Assembly (NCBI GenBank): GCA_019247135.1
Contig: JAFAPL010000725.1
Span: 1-6,553 of the forward strand
Direction of reading: 5' to 3'
DNA length: 6,553 nt
Source: Chloroflexota bacterium
Lineage (GTDB): Bacteria > Chloroflexota > UBA6077 > CF-72
Part shown: positions 1 to 6,033 of the stretch, piece after piece
Position numbering within the stretch: the stretch's first letter is position 1
How the letters are laid out: each line of letters begins with the position of its first letter
The notes under the pieces: generated by a model
Told to the model about the DNA's origin: nothing
The model's input: only the letters and a program-made list of their open reading frames with translations
The model's database searches: none
Translations under genes and position numbers: made by a program

Positions 1-551
1 GGTCCAAATCGTGACGTGTTCTGGGAGTCAACTGTAAATTCGGCGCTCGCTGGCAACGTCTTGCCGATGCGGAACACACCCAGCTGGAGTGCAAGCTCGA
101 AGGCCTGCCGCCGGCGGCGAGTGGTTGACAGGTCAGCATCTGGTCGCGTCGCGGTGTCGTTGGCGCGGAACAGCGGATCGAGTCCATGGCTTCGATCAAA
201 CTGCGTATCGATGAACGGGGTTGTGACCGAGAATCCCTGGTCTGGTTGATGGCAGGTCACACACGCCTGACCATTCGTTCCGAGGCTCGGGTCGAAGAAC
301 GAATTGGATGGTGTGACGACGCCCGGATTGCTGGTGGTGTTGCCGAAAACGCCCGAAGAATCCGGGAACAGGCCAATGATCGGACCAACGAACGGGTGAG
401 CCGAGCCCGACCCAGCGCTCGCCGATTGGGCGGAAGCCTGCCCCGCCAGCACAAGCGAAAGCCCAAGCGCCATCATGGCCGCGCCTGCCCAGAGTGGGGC
501 GGCCCGGCCCGCTGTCTCAACTCTAGTAGCCCGTTGTTTCTGCGTGCCCAT
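1..551 (-). CDS. Secreted c-type cytochrome, cytochrome c peroxidase/MauG-like (C-terminus outside window)
   Basis: An open frame of 183 codons runs off the left edge with no stop in the window. Translation from the ATG at 551 gives a basic N-terminus, a hydrophobic stretch at about residues 20-37 and a signal-peptidase-like ASA site near residue 41, so export is expected. A single heme c attachment motif CVTCH lies at residues 97-101, followed by a GLDPLFRANDTATRPDADLS segment and an RIGKTLPASAEFTV segment. I recognise this arrangement from di-heme cytochrome c peroxidase-like proteins of soil bacteria; that assignment is family recollection, not a search. A second CXXCH would be expected in the missing part. 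A G-rich ribosome-binding site (GGGGGGAC) lies 2-3 nt before the start. Met26 and Met27 are poorer alternatives because they would cut off the basic n-region. A promoter lies 40-70 nt upstream. Heme c attachment is certain in motif terms; peroxidase versus simple electron carrier is not resolved. Confidence 0.75.
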   Translation of the reverse strand, partial: MGTQKQRATRVETAGRAAPLWAGAAMMALGLSLVLAGQASAQSASAGSGSAHPFVGPIIGLFPDSSGVFGNTTSNPGVVTPSNSFFDPSLGTNGQACVTCHQPDQGFSVTTPFIDTQFDRSHGLDPLFRANDTATRPDADLSTTRRRRQAFELALQLGVFRIGKTLPASAEFTVDSQNTSRFG

Positions 552-591
552 CAGTCCCCCCGTTCCGCCGCACGTGCGCGAAACTAAGACC

Positions 592-620
592 ACTATTCGG
601 CACACCAACTAACTTGTCAA
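592..620 (-). promoter_or_regulatory. Sigma70-type promoter of the cytochrome gene
   Basis: On the minus strand a perfect -35 TTGACA (620-615) is followed after 17 nt by AATAGT (597-592). AATAGT matches 4 of 6 TATAAT positions, including the critical second A and last T. Transcription would begin near 585, giving a leader of about 34 nt with the G-rich ribosome-binding site before the ATG at 551. This is prediction from consensus only. Confidence 0.55.
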
Positions 621-653
621 CGCGACAAAGGCGCCGGCACTCAACATCGACTG

Positions 654-669
654 TCTGCCGGCCGGCAGA
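654..669. repeat. Perfect 16-bp palindrome after the membrane-protein gene
   Basis: TCTGCCGGCCGGCAGA is a perfect inverted repeat beginning 9-10 nt past the stop of the upstream membrane-protein gene on the minus strand. As RNA it could fold into a 6-bp stem with a GGCC loop. No U-tract follows on either strand, so an intrinsic terminator is possible but weak; a protein-binding site is equally possible. Confidence 0.35.
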
Positions 670-678
670 GAACCCAGC

Positions 679-1440
679 CTAGGCCTGCCGCATGATCCAG
701 AGGTATGGGCGCGTGGCGAGCCGGATGCTTCCCAGCGCATACCCCAGCACCGCGCCGTACACGATGTGGCCGATGCAGCTCAGCACAAACGTCACCGGCG
801 TGAGTGGGAACAGCAGTGTCTGACCAAGCGGCGCCGCCACGAGGGTCATCAGCAGACACAGCCAGATCGCCAGCCCGTACGTGACACCAACCAGCAGCGA
901 GGAACGCATCGAGAGCGAGGGGACGAGCACTCGCGCAGCCACCATGAACGCCACGCCCATGCCGCCACCATCGCCGAGCCAACGGAAAGTGTAGCCGAGC
1001 ACCCAGTCGGGTTCGCTCGTGCCATTCAGCCAGCCGCCAATATTCGGGATGCAGTCACCCCACCAGCCGAGTCCGACAAACGTCCAACGAACCAGGTCGT
1101 ACACGAACACGGCCACGAGACCCGCCGCGAGGCCCTCGAGCGCGAAGCGCCCGTACTTCGGAAACGTGAACCCCAGCACGAGCGCCGTAATAGCTCCGGG
1201 GACGATCATGACCACCGTTCCGACCGAGAGCGACCACAGGCCGAAGATGGTCAATGCGAGCGCGCCAACGGGTGTGAAGCCAATAGCACCGAACGCAGCT
1301 GACAGTACAAGTGGACCGAAGTCGCGGACGAATGTCCCGGGCCACGCAACCTGACCCGGTCTCCCCCAAGTGGCGATTGTCACAGCACGAGAATCAACGT
1401 AGAGAGCCGATCGATTCGCGCATCCAATCCGAACTGACAT
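679..1440 (-). CDS. Polytopic membrane protein of unknown function
   Basis: A 253-residue protein that I cannot name. After an N-terminal stretch of about 36 residues, including a WGRPGQVAWPGT segment, the rest is dominated by hydrophobic segments at about 41-58, 60-92, 99-125, 158-175, 181-203 and 208-238. That suggests six or seven membrane passes and an inner-membrane location. A polar, Trp- and Gly-rich segment between the middle helices (about 125-160: WWGDCIPNIGGWL, then YTFRWLGDGGGMG) looks like its most conserved part. A C-terminal GHIVYGAVLGYALG stretch resembles the His-Tyr-Gly helix seen in several uncharacterised bacterial membrane families. There are no recognisable transporter, kinase or catalytic motifs. 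The start is well supported: GGAGGTG sits 5 nt before the ATG. The gene lies between a peroxidase and a cytochrome gene, with 197 nt and 127 nt gaps, so it is probably transcribed separately; no convincing promoter is visible. Confidence 0.7.
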   Translation of the reverse strand: MSVRIGCANRSALYVDSRAVTIATWGRPGQVAWPGTFVRDFGPLVLSAAFGAIGFTPVGALALTIFGLWSLSVGTVVMIVPGAITALVLGFTFPKYGRFALEGLAAGLVAVFVYDLVRWTFVGLGWWGDCIPNIGGWLNGTSEPDWVLGYTFRWLGDGGGMGVAFMVAARVLVPSLSMRSSLLVGVTYGLAIWLCLLMTLVAAPLGQTLLFPLTPVTFVLSCIGHIVYGAVLGYALGSIRLATRPYLWIMRQA

Positions 1441-1637
1441 GCCTTCACCTCCAGGCTCGTATCACTCGACCGGCACAGCCTCGCGCAAAAACCGCGCTGT
1501 GGCTTCCGGTAAGTGGCCAGCAGATAGCTGGCTGCCTGGTGGGTTTCGGACTGGCCAGTTGCAGGGGTGGCCAGCGCTGTGGCGCCAGGAACTACGTCAT
1601 GCCGTATTCGGGCGCACGCTTCTGAATGTCGTGGAAG
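1441..1637. other. Intergenic spacer with three TGGCCAG copies
   Basis: This 197-nt spacer contains no credible gene. It holds the GGAGGTG ribosome-binding site of the downstream minus-strand gene and three exact copies of TGGCCAG at 1514-1520, 1552-1558 and 1568-1574, spaced 38 and 16 nt apart. Because TGGCCA is self-complementary these could be protein sites or parts of weak hairpins. No terminator with a T-run and no good -35/-10 pair is visible. Confidence 0.3.
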
Positions 1638-3277
1638 TCAGGCGGTTGGAGTCGCAACCTCCTCACTGGCGACGTCAGTCGCCAGCGCCGCCAGAACGAG
1701 CTCCCGCAGGCCGAACACGCCGTTCGGCGCGATGTTGGGACTTGGCCGCCAGAGCGGATCGCGGTTCAAAAACGAGGTACTGTCGTTCGCCAACAAGCCG
1801 ACGAACGTCTCCGCCACGATGCGTCCGCCGACGGGCCCGAGCTGTCGTGTTTCGATCGGCTTGACCCCATCGCTCGTCTTGAGCTGGACCGTCGCTTTGT
1901 GCGTCTCGGCCAGGACATAGGTCCACAACGGGCAGTTGCCGGCGAATGCAGGTCCGCCCGCCTTGGCATCCACAATACTGCCGACGATGTCGTTGGTATC
2001 TCCCGTGAACTTACCGATCAGGATGTCCTTGTCGTCGAGTGGTTCAAGACCCATGGCGCGCGCAACGTCCTGCCCAGTCGGTAGCCGCAAGCGCCAGCCG
2101 CGCAGCAGGTTGCGGGCTGCCAGACTCGGCGGCGGGTCAGACGCGACGCGAGCTGGCAGCGCCCCAAGCGGGTTCACGAGCGAGGTGTCGATGCGGTATG
2201 CCAGCTGCGTGCGATTCGGATTGCCCGGATTATTTGCGTTGTCGAGATCACCGTACGGGCGTTCTTCGATGTCGATGAACCGCGCCCAGTCAATTGCCCA
2301 TGAGTCCGGGAAGGCCTCGAAGCCACCGAGCGAATTGGGATCGGTATCGTCCGCGACAAAGATTGGCAGGGGGCTGATAGCGTCGTTGAGCCGATATCCC
2401 GGCCGGATCATCGAGTGCCCGAAACGATAGGCAGCCACCGAGAACTCCAGTGGCATGAAGGGTTCGTTCTTCGGGTGGTAGAACTCGAGTTTCGGCCGGT
2501 GGAGCCGTGGATTCCAGTCACGCTCGCCCAGGTGTGGCACCACCTGATGCAGCACGTCCGCGGCAATCAGCTTCGGCAGAAAATCCGTGAGAATCAGCCA
2601 CTGGTAATGGAATCGGACGTCTTGCTGGATCTCCTCGAATTTCCGAGACGGCATGGCTTTGACGCGATTGTTGTGGAATCGCAGAAAGAGCCCCTGTAGC
2701 TGCGAAACGATGACGTTCTCGTCGTTGCGCGGGTCGCCGATGATGGCACGCGCGCGCAGTTTTACGCCAGGATCCGGTAGAGCACTGCGCGGGAGATCAT
2801 TGGCCTCGAGCGGCTTTTGCAGCGCAGCTCCGGTGAGCTTGCGGCCGAGTAGAAACGTCTTCTGGTCATCTACGTACAGGTACGGCTGATCATCCGGTCC
2901 TCGCCCGTACACGCTGTCGAGGTCGAAACGAGGCGTGCGGTAGTCGACGAGCGCATCTGGATCATTCTGGCGTTGCAGCTGCTCGCCGGATCGAACGTGA
3001 TATCGTGATCGAGGAACTGTCCCAGATACGTATACAGAGCGGGCAGGCCACTCTCTTCCGGGTCGGGGCCGTCCTTCGGCGCATCCGGATCGCCCACCAT
3101 GGCGCCGCCGAGTTTCTGCAGTGCGTCTTGGGACTGCTGGTCGGTGTCGCCGAAATCGGCGGGTGGCAGCGCTCGGAAAATGCGTCCGAACGAACCCGCG
3201 AACAGTGGCGAACTGCGATCCAGATTTAGCCCACGGATGCCCACTCCGTGGGGGCGTGGTTGAGGTGCCTGCGGCAT
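1638..3277 (-). pseudogene. Animal-type heme peroxidase (An_peroxidase family), interrupted by one frameshift
   Basis: Two overlapping minus-strand frames together encode one peroxidase of about 546 residues. The first (3277-2870) starts at an ATG preceded by AGGGGGAAGGA. It carries the N-terminal FGRIFRALPPADFG segment and the distal heme motif LGQFLDHDITFDP, with distal His91 and Asp92. The second frame (open to 1638) resumes at residue 101 with LQRQNDPDALVDYRTPRFDL and continues through VYGRGPDDQPYLY. It includes the catalytic-Arg motif GLFLRFHNNR (Arg about 200), the proximal His motif YRFGHSMIRPGYRLND (His about 288), LRGWRLRLPTGQDVARAMG, and the C-terminal GGRIVAETFVGLL block. This is the full order of the bacterial relatives of myeloperoxidase and lactoperoxidase, which oxidise halides or organic substrates with H2O2. 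No signal peptide is visible. One base is missing at about 2978-2980. As read, the first frame stops after 135 residues, and the second lacks the distal His, so neither piece should be active. Real decay and sequencing error cannot be told apart here. Confidence 0.85.
2976..2983 (-). other. Frameshift site in the peroxidase gene
   Basis: On the minus strand the first frame reads GCG AGC AGC TGC AAC, while the homologous continuation needs CTG CAA CGC CAG (LQRQ). One base is therefore missing between AG (2980-2979) and CTG (2978-2976); a lost C in an original AGCCTG would explain it exactly. There is no X-XXY-YYZ slippery heptamer, and programmed slippage is not suggested. Confidence 0.8.
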
Positions 3278-3312
3278 CCTTCCCCCTCTAAATGTGTGCC
3301 GACTGATCGGGC

Positions 3313-3341
3313 AGACTAGGCGAACGTCGCCTGTTCGTCAA
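3313..3341 (-). promoter_or_regulatory. Predicted promoter of the peroxidase gene with a palindrome in its spacer
   Basis: TTGACG (3341-3336) and TAGTCT (3318-3313) are separated by exactly 17 nt on the minus strand, placing transcription start near 3306 and a leader of about 29 nt before the ATG at 3277. The spacer is almost filled by the inverted repeat AGGCGA-N3-TCGCCT (3318-3332), which would be a natural operator for a repressor. Both elements are consensus-based predictions; the -10 match is only 3 of 6. Confidence 0.4.
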
Positions 3342-3419
3342 GAGGCCAAAGCGAATCGAGCTCGAAAACAGCAGGCCAACGCTGTCCGGCGCCACGGTCC
3401 AGCTGCTACTTGGGGGTCA

Positions 3420-3484
3420 ACCCTCACCCCCTTCGCCGCCTCTCCCTGGCCAGGAAGAGGGGTTTTATCAAGGGGGGAGTGGGT
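3420..3484. repeat. Imperfect nested palindromic intergenic repeat
   Basis: The core at 3439-3460 is an 11-bp-arm inverted repeat with one mismatch, centred on CCTGGCCAGG (3445-3454). It is flanked by a second, looser pair: ACCCTCACCCCC at 3420-3431 against GGGGGGAGTGGGT near 3472-3484. The C-rich and G-rich arms with a CTCTCCC core resemble a palindromic repeat style common between genes of many GC-rich environmental bacteria. On the plus strand GGTTTT follows the core, so it could end plus-strand transcripts. On the minus strand, where the neighbouring genes lie, no U-tract follows. Confidence 0.5.
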
Positions 3485-3515
3485 CGAAACTCCGGAGGGA
3501 CTTGCGCCGGTTCTA

Positions 3516-4331
3516 CTAGCGCATGCCGATCGTGTAGAACAGGATCAGGCCCGTCGCGTTGTTCAAGGCGTGGGCCAGCATGCCGGGATACAGGCTGTCG
3601 GTGCGCTCGTACACCCATGCCAGCAGCGTTGCGAGGATGAAGATGCCGACGCTGAGGCCGGCCATCTGAGCCGGGTTCATGCGGTTCGGCTCCAGGTGGA
3701 GCAACGTGAACATCAAGCTCGACGCGCCATATGCCATCCACAGGGGCTTCGTGCGGCGGTACGTGCCAAAGAGAAACCCGCGGAAAAACAATTCCTCCGC
3801 GAATGGCGCCGCGATGCCAGCCGACAACAGCAACAGTGCAAATGATGCCGGACCTTCCTTCAGGACGAAGTTGAACTGCTCCAGTTGATTCGGCCGGAGC
3901 CCTACCTGGGTCAGCGCTGTGCCGACAAGCTGGATGACAATCAGACCGAAAATGCCCGCGCCGAACCCGTACGCGACCACGTAGTCCAGCGGTCGGCCAC
4001 GCAGGCCCAGATCTGCCCACGTCATCACACCAGGTCGGACCAGCCTCAACCAGACGATCAGCAGCATCGGAATCTGCGTCGCGCCAGCCGCGATCACGAA
4101 CGTGCTCGTCGTCAGTCCGCTCTCCAGATGCAGAAACGGCGCGATGGGGAGGGTCAGCAATCCATTCAAAATCAACACGCACAGCACGGCGCCGATGGCC
4201 AGTCTGTGCGATCCGACCGCGCGCTCCGCGGCTGCTCGGCCCTGGAACGTCGGAATGAAGACCCACGCCAGGATGGCGAGGCTCAAGAGCACAAGGAGAA
4301 CGATGAACGGGATCGCGAGTGTCGGCGCCAT
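3516..4331 (-). CDS. CPBP-family (CAAX-type, Abi) intramembrane protease
   Basis: A 271-residue membrane protein with roughly eight hydrophobic segments and the three signature motifs of the CPBP/Rce1-like glutamic intramembrane proteases. These are EELFFRGFLFG (Glu179-Glu180 and Arg184), FTLLHLEPN (His212), and HALNNATG (His254 and Asn257/258). The paired Glu and the two His are the expected catalytic and water-activating residues, so an active membrane protease or immunity-type protein is likely; substrates cannot be predicted. The length is normal for the family. The start at 4331 lies 6 nt after the dcd stop and lacks a clear Shine-Dalgarno sequence, so translation is probably coupled to dcd. 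The gene ends with tandem TAG codons. It is the last gene of the nrdR-dcd operon. Some family members act in bacteriocin self-immunity or abortive infection, but nothing here proves such a role. Confidence 0.88.
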   Translation of the reverse strand: MAPTLAIPFIVLLVLLSLAILAWVFIPTFQGRAAAERAVGSHRLAIGAVLCVLILNGLLTLPIAPFLHLESGLTTSTFVIAAGATQIPMLLIVWLRLVRPGVMTWADLGLRGRPLDYVVAYGFGAGIFGLIVIQLVGTALTQVGLRPNQLEQFNFVLKEGPASFALLLLSAGIAAPFAEELFFRGFLFGTYRRTKPLWMAYGASSLMFTLLHLEPNRMNPAQMAGLSVGIFILATLLAWVYERTDSLYPGMLAHALNNATGLILFYTIGMR

Positions 4332-4337
4332 GCGTGG

Positions 4338-5477
4338 TTATTCGCGACCGCGAAAGTCGAGATACAGCCGGCTGGCCGTTGGCAGGTGCTGACCGCTGTA
4401 CTTGCTGCCGCGTGCCGCGCCGTACGGTCGCTCCGCTGGAGTTGTCATGAGCGAAAACGAAATCTGCCCAATGCGCATGCCCGGATACAGCGCGATCGGC
4501 AGATTCGCGAGATTACTGATCTCGAGGGTCACGTGGCCCTCGAACTCCGGATCGATGAACCCGGCGGTATTCGAAACGAAAACACCGCCAGAGCCGGCCA
4601 GGAAGTTCTCGACTCGACCGCTGGATCCGCGGACCTCAAGGTCATAGACGGGCTCGAATCGACCGGTATCGACGACATCCACGACCTCGTCCCAGTGCAG
4701 GCCGCCTTCCACCAGGCGATCGAGCCGCCTGCGCGGCTTCGACTGGAGTGCGAGAGTCGAGGTGCGCGATGCGGTCGCCTCGCGGGCGGGCACCAACGGG
4801 ACTGGCAGCTCGGGGATGAATTTAGGAATGGCGACTCGCGTACCGCGGATCAGAGCTCCGGTCGGCGTCGCGGTCAGTTCGCCAGCGGCGTCGAGCGTGA
4901 ACAGATTGTGTCCAGCGGTCACCCGCACCCGGCGGCCGGACGCGAGTCGCACCTCGTACACCTTGTCAGGCGGTTCCGCGAACCAGTTCGTCACTTCATG
5001 GAAGCCGACCTCGAATGTATCGCGGTCAAATGCAACGACTTTGCCGTGCACACGGTTGTCGATCAGCTCACCAATCTCGCGCTGCTCCAGCACACCGCGC
5101 CGATCGAGAAACAGCACCGGCTCGTCATTTGGCAGGCTCGAGTGGATGACGACGCCGAGCCGGCCGAGGCTGCTGCGGCCCTCCAGGCGGGCGACGAGGT
5201 CGTTCGGCATGCGCACGCGCTCGATCGTGTTGCCAAGCACGAACTCGTGCGGATGCAAAAACATCGGCTCCTCGGGGCCGACTTCGAGCATCTCCATCAG
5301 GTCGTCGGCGGGTTGCTTCACGTCGATGTACGCGCGTTTCGTGTTGCGAAACACCAGAAATTTGTTGTCCAAGCGGACGTCAACGCTCGACGGCTGGACG
5401 AGCTCAGGCTCCCAGGGCTCGATCCCGAGGCGGCCGCTGGCGACGGCTTCCTTGATCGACCGGTCCGAAAGGATCAC
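4338..5477 (-). CDS. dcd: dCTP deaminase, probably bifunctional with dUTPase, interrupted by an in-frame mini-intein
   Basis: A 379-residue frame, about twice the usual 190. Residues 1-113 and 304-379 together make a complete Dcd of 189 residues that aligns without gaps to my recollection of the Mycobacterium tuberculosis bifunctional enzyme. Shared segments are LVQPSSVDVRLDNKF, the substrate-binding RSSLGRLG (101-108), TAGFIDPEFEGHVTLE with catalytic Glu319 (129 after splicing), NLPIALYPGMRIGQ, and a YSGQ tail. The enzyme converts dCTP to dUTP; the mycobacterial form goes on to dUMP, feeding dTMP synthesis. The dUTPase activity is inferred from similarity only. Residues 114-303 are intein-like and described separately. 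The start is a GTG that overlaps the nrdR TGA stop (GTGA), giving translational coupling; no strong Shine-Dalgarno sequence is visible. Without splicing, the insertion would break the fold between the substrate loop and the catalytic Glu, so enzyme activity should depend on it. Confidence 0.92.
   Translation of the reverse strand: MILSDRSIKEAVASGRLGIEPWEPELVQPSSVDVRLDNKFLVFRNTKRAYIDVKQPADDLMEMLEVGPEEPMFLHPHEFVLGNTIERVRMPNDLVARLEGRSSLGRLGVVIHSSLPNDEPVLFLDRRGVLEQREIGELIDNRVHGKVVAFDRDTFEVGFHEVTNWFAEPPDKVYEVRLASGRRVRVTAGHNLFTLDAAGELTATPTGALIRGTRVAIPKFIPELPVPLVPAREATASRTSTLALQSKPRRRLDRLVEGGLHWDEVVDVVDTGRFEPVYDLEVRGSSGRVENFLAGSGGVFVSNTAGFIDPEFEGHVTLEISNLANLPIALYPGMRIGQISFSLMTTPAERPYGAARGSKYSGQHLPTASRLYLDFRGRE
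4569..5138 (-). other. Mini-intein within dCTP deaminase (190 residues)
   Basis: This corresponds to residues 114-303 of the Dcd frame. Block A is SLPNDEPVLF, with Ser114 as the first residue in place of the commoner Cys. Block B is GRRVRVTAGHNLFTL, with the Thr187-x-x-His190 pair that assists the first acyl shift. Block F is RFEPVYDLEV with Asp279. Block G is FLAGSGGVFVSN, ending at Asn303, with Thr304 as the +1 nucleophile. About 65 residues between blocks B and F (196-262) hold no LAGLIDADG or HNH motif, so this is a splicing-only mini-intein without a homing endonuclease. The penultimate residue is Ser302 rather than the usual His, an accepted but slower variant in some inteins. Insertion between Ser113 and Thr114 (M. 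tuberculosis numbering) is at a highly conserved functional site, as is typical for inteins. The junctions are inferred from restoration of a gapless HS-TAGFIDP Dcd motif. Confidence 0.88.
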
Positions 5478-5968
5478 CGGCTCGAAGCTCTTTGCGACGC
5501 GATCTCGTTGCTGCTGGCTCGCTCGATCAGGCGCCGGACCTCGTCTTCGAAGGACGACACGTCGGCGAAGGCGCGGTACACCGACGCGAACCGGATATAG
5601 GCCACCTGGTCGAGCTGCCGAAGTTTTTCCATCGCCAGGTCGCCGATGACCGAGCTCGGCACCTCGGCCACGTCACGAGCACGCAGCTCTGCCTCGATCT
5701 GCTCGACCGTACGCTCGATCGTCTCGGCGCTGATCGGGCGCTTGGTACACGCGAGCTGCAAGGAGCGTCGCAGCCTGTCGCGGTCGAACTCCTGGCGACG
5801 CTGATCGCTCTTGACGACCATCAGCGCAGATGTCTCGATGCGCTCATACGTGGTGAACCGGTGCAGGCACGCGCCGCACTGCCGCCGACGACGCGTCGTC
5901 GAGGCATCGGCCGAGTCGCGTTTGTCGAGCACGCGCGTGTCGGACGAACGACACACGGGGCAACGCAT
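5474..5968 (-). CDS. nrdR: Transcriptional repressor NrdR
   Basis: A 164-residue protein with the complete NrdR layout. It has an N-terminal zinc ribbon with Cys3, Cys6, Cys31 and Cys34 (MRCPVC, then QCGACLHRFTTYER), preceded by the basic STTRRRRQ stretch, and then an ATP-cone from about residue 49 (VVKSDQRRQEFDRDRL, LACTKRPIS, VAYIRFASVYRAFADV). NrdR binds ATP or dATP through the cone, and it represses ribonucleotide reductase operons when dNTPs are plentiful. I chose the ATG at 5968 because family members begin M-x-C-P. The frame is open further upstream, to 6229, but that extension is low-complexity and not NrdR-like, and Met at 5980 adds four atypical residues. No Shine-Dalgarno sequence is visible, and a TATGAT box ends 7 nt upstream, suggesting a leaderless mRNA. 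The gene overlaps dcd by 4 nt, so the repressor and the dUTP-forming enzyme are expected to be made together. No NrdR-box pair is recognisable nearby. Confidence 0.95.
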   Translation of the reverse strand: MRCPVCRSSDTRVLDKRDSADASTTRRRRQCGACLHRFTTYERIETSALMVVKSDQRRQEFDRDRLRRSLQLACTKRPISAETIERTVEQIEAELRARDVAEVPSSVIGDLAMEKLRQLDQVAYIRFASVYRAFADVSSFEDEVRRLIERASSNEIASQRASSR

Positions 5969-5975
5969 GCTGGCA

Positions 5976-5981
5976 ATCATA
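5976..5981 (-). promoter_or_regulatory. -10 element for a leaderless nrdR transcript
   Basis: TATGAT (5 of 6 matches to TATAAT) reads on the minus strand with 7 nt between it and the nrdR ATG at 5968. A transcript from this box would start at or within a base or two of the A of the ATG. No ribosome-binding site exists upstream, in agreement with leaderless translation. No good -35 is present 16-18 nt further upstream. Confidence 0.4.
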
Positions 5982-6033
5982 GCGTCGCGACGCGCACAGG
6001 CATGGATACATCGAGACGAACGGATGCGCTCGA

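Larger units (their letters stand above)
3278..3515. other. Intergenic region between peroxidase and protease genes
   Basis: This 238-nt spacer has no supportable gene. From right to left it holds the tail after the protease gene's tandem TAG-TAG stops (3513-3518), a palindromic repeat at 3420-3484, about 75 nt with nothing recognised, the predicted peroxidase promoter, and the peroxidase ribosome-binding site. Confidence 0.6.

Noticed and set aside
766..1302. 178-codon plus-strand frame opposite the membrane protein
   Set aside because: The product is a charged, low-complexity mirror of the hydrophobic protein on the other strand. The minus-strand gene has a strong GGAGGTG ribosome-binding site and consistent membrane helices.
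2976..2983. Programmed -1 frameshift in the peroxidase gene
   Set aside because: No slippery heptamer or evident downstream structure is present, and this family is not known to use recoding. A lost base is simpler.
3321..3337. CGAAC...GTTCG resembling a Gram-positive LexA (SOS) box
   Set aside because: The half-sites are separated by 7 nt, whereas the known box has 4 nt, so the geometry is wrong.
4569..5138. Insertion in dcd as a homing-endonuclease-bearing intein, or as a fused extra domain
   Set aside because: 190 residues is too short for splicing domain plus endonuclease, and no LAGLIDADG or HNH motif is visible. A stable domain fusion is unlikely because intein blocks A, B, F and G are present and the Dcd fold would be broken.
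3885..5600. 571-codon open frame on the plus strand opposite the protease and dcd genes
   Set aside because: It runs antisense across two well-identified genes, and its translation is rich in Arg, His, Gln and Asp with no recognisable domain. This is typical of the complementary frame of a GC-rich gene. No promoter or ribosome-binding site supports it.
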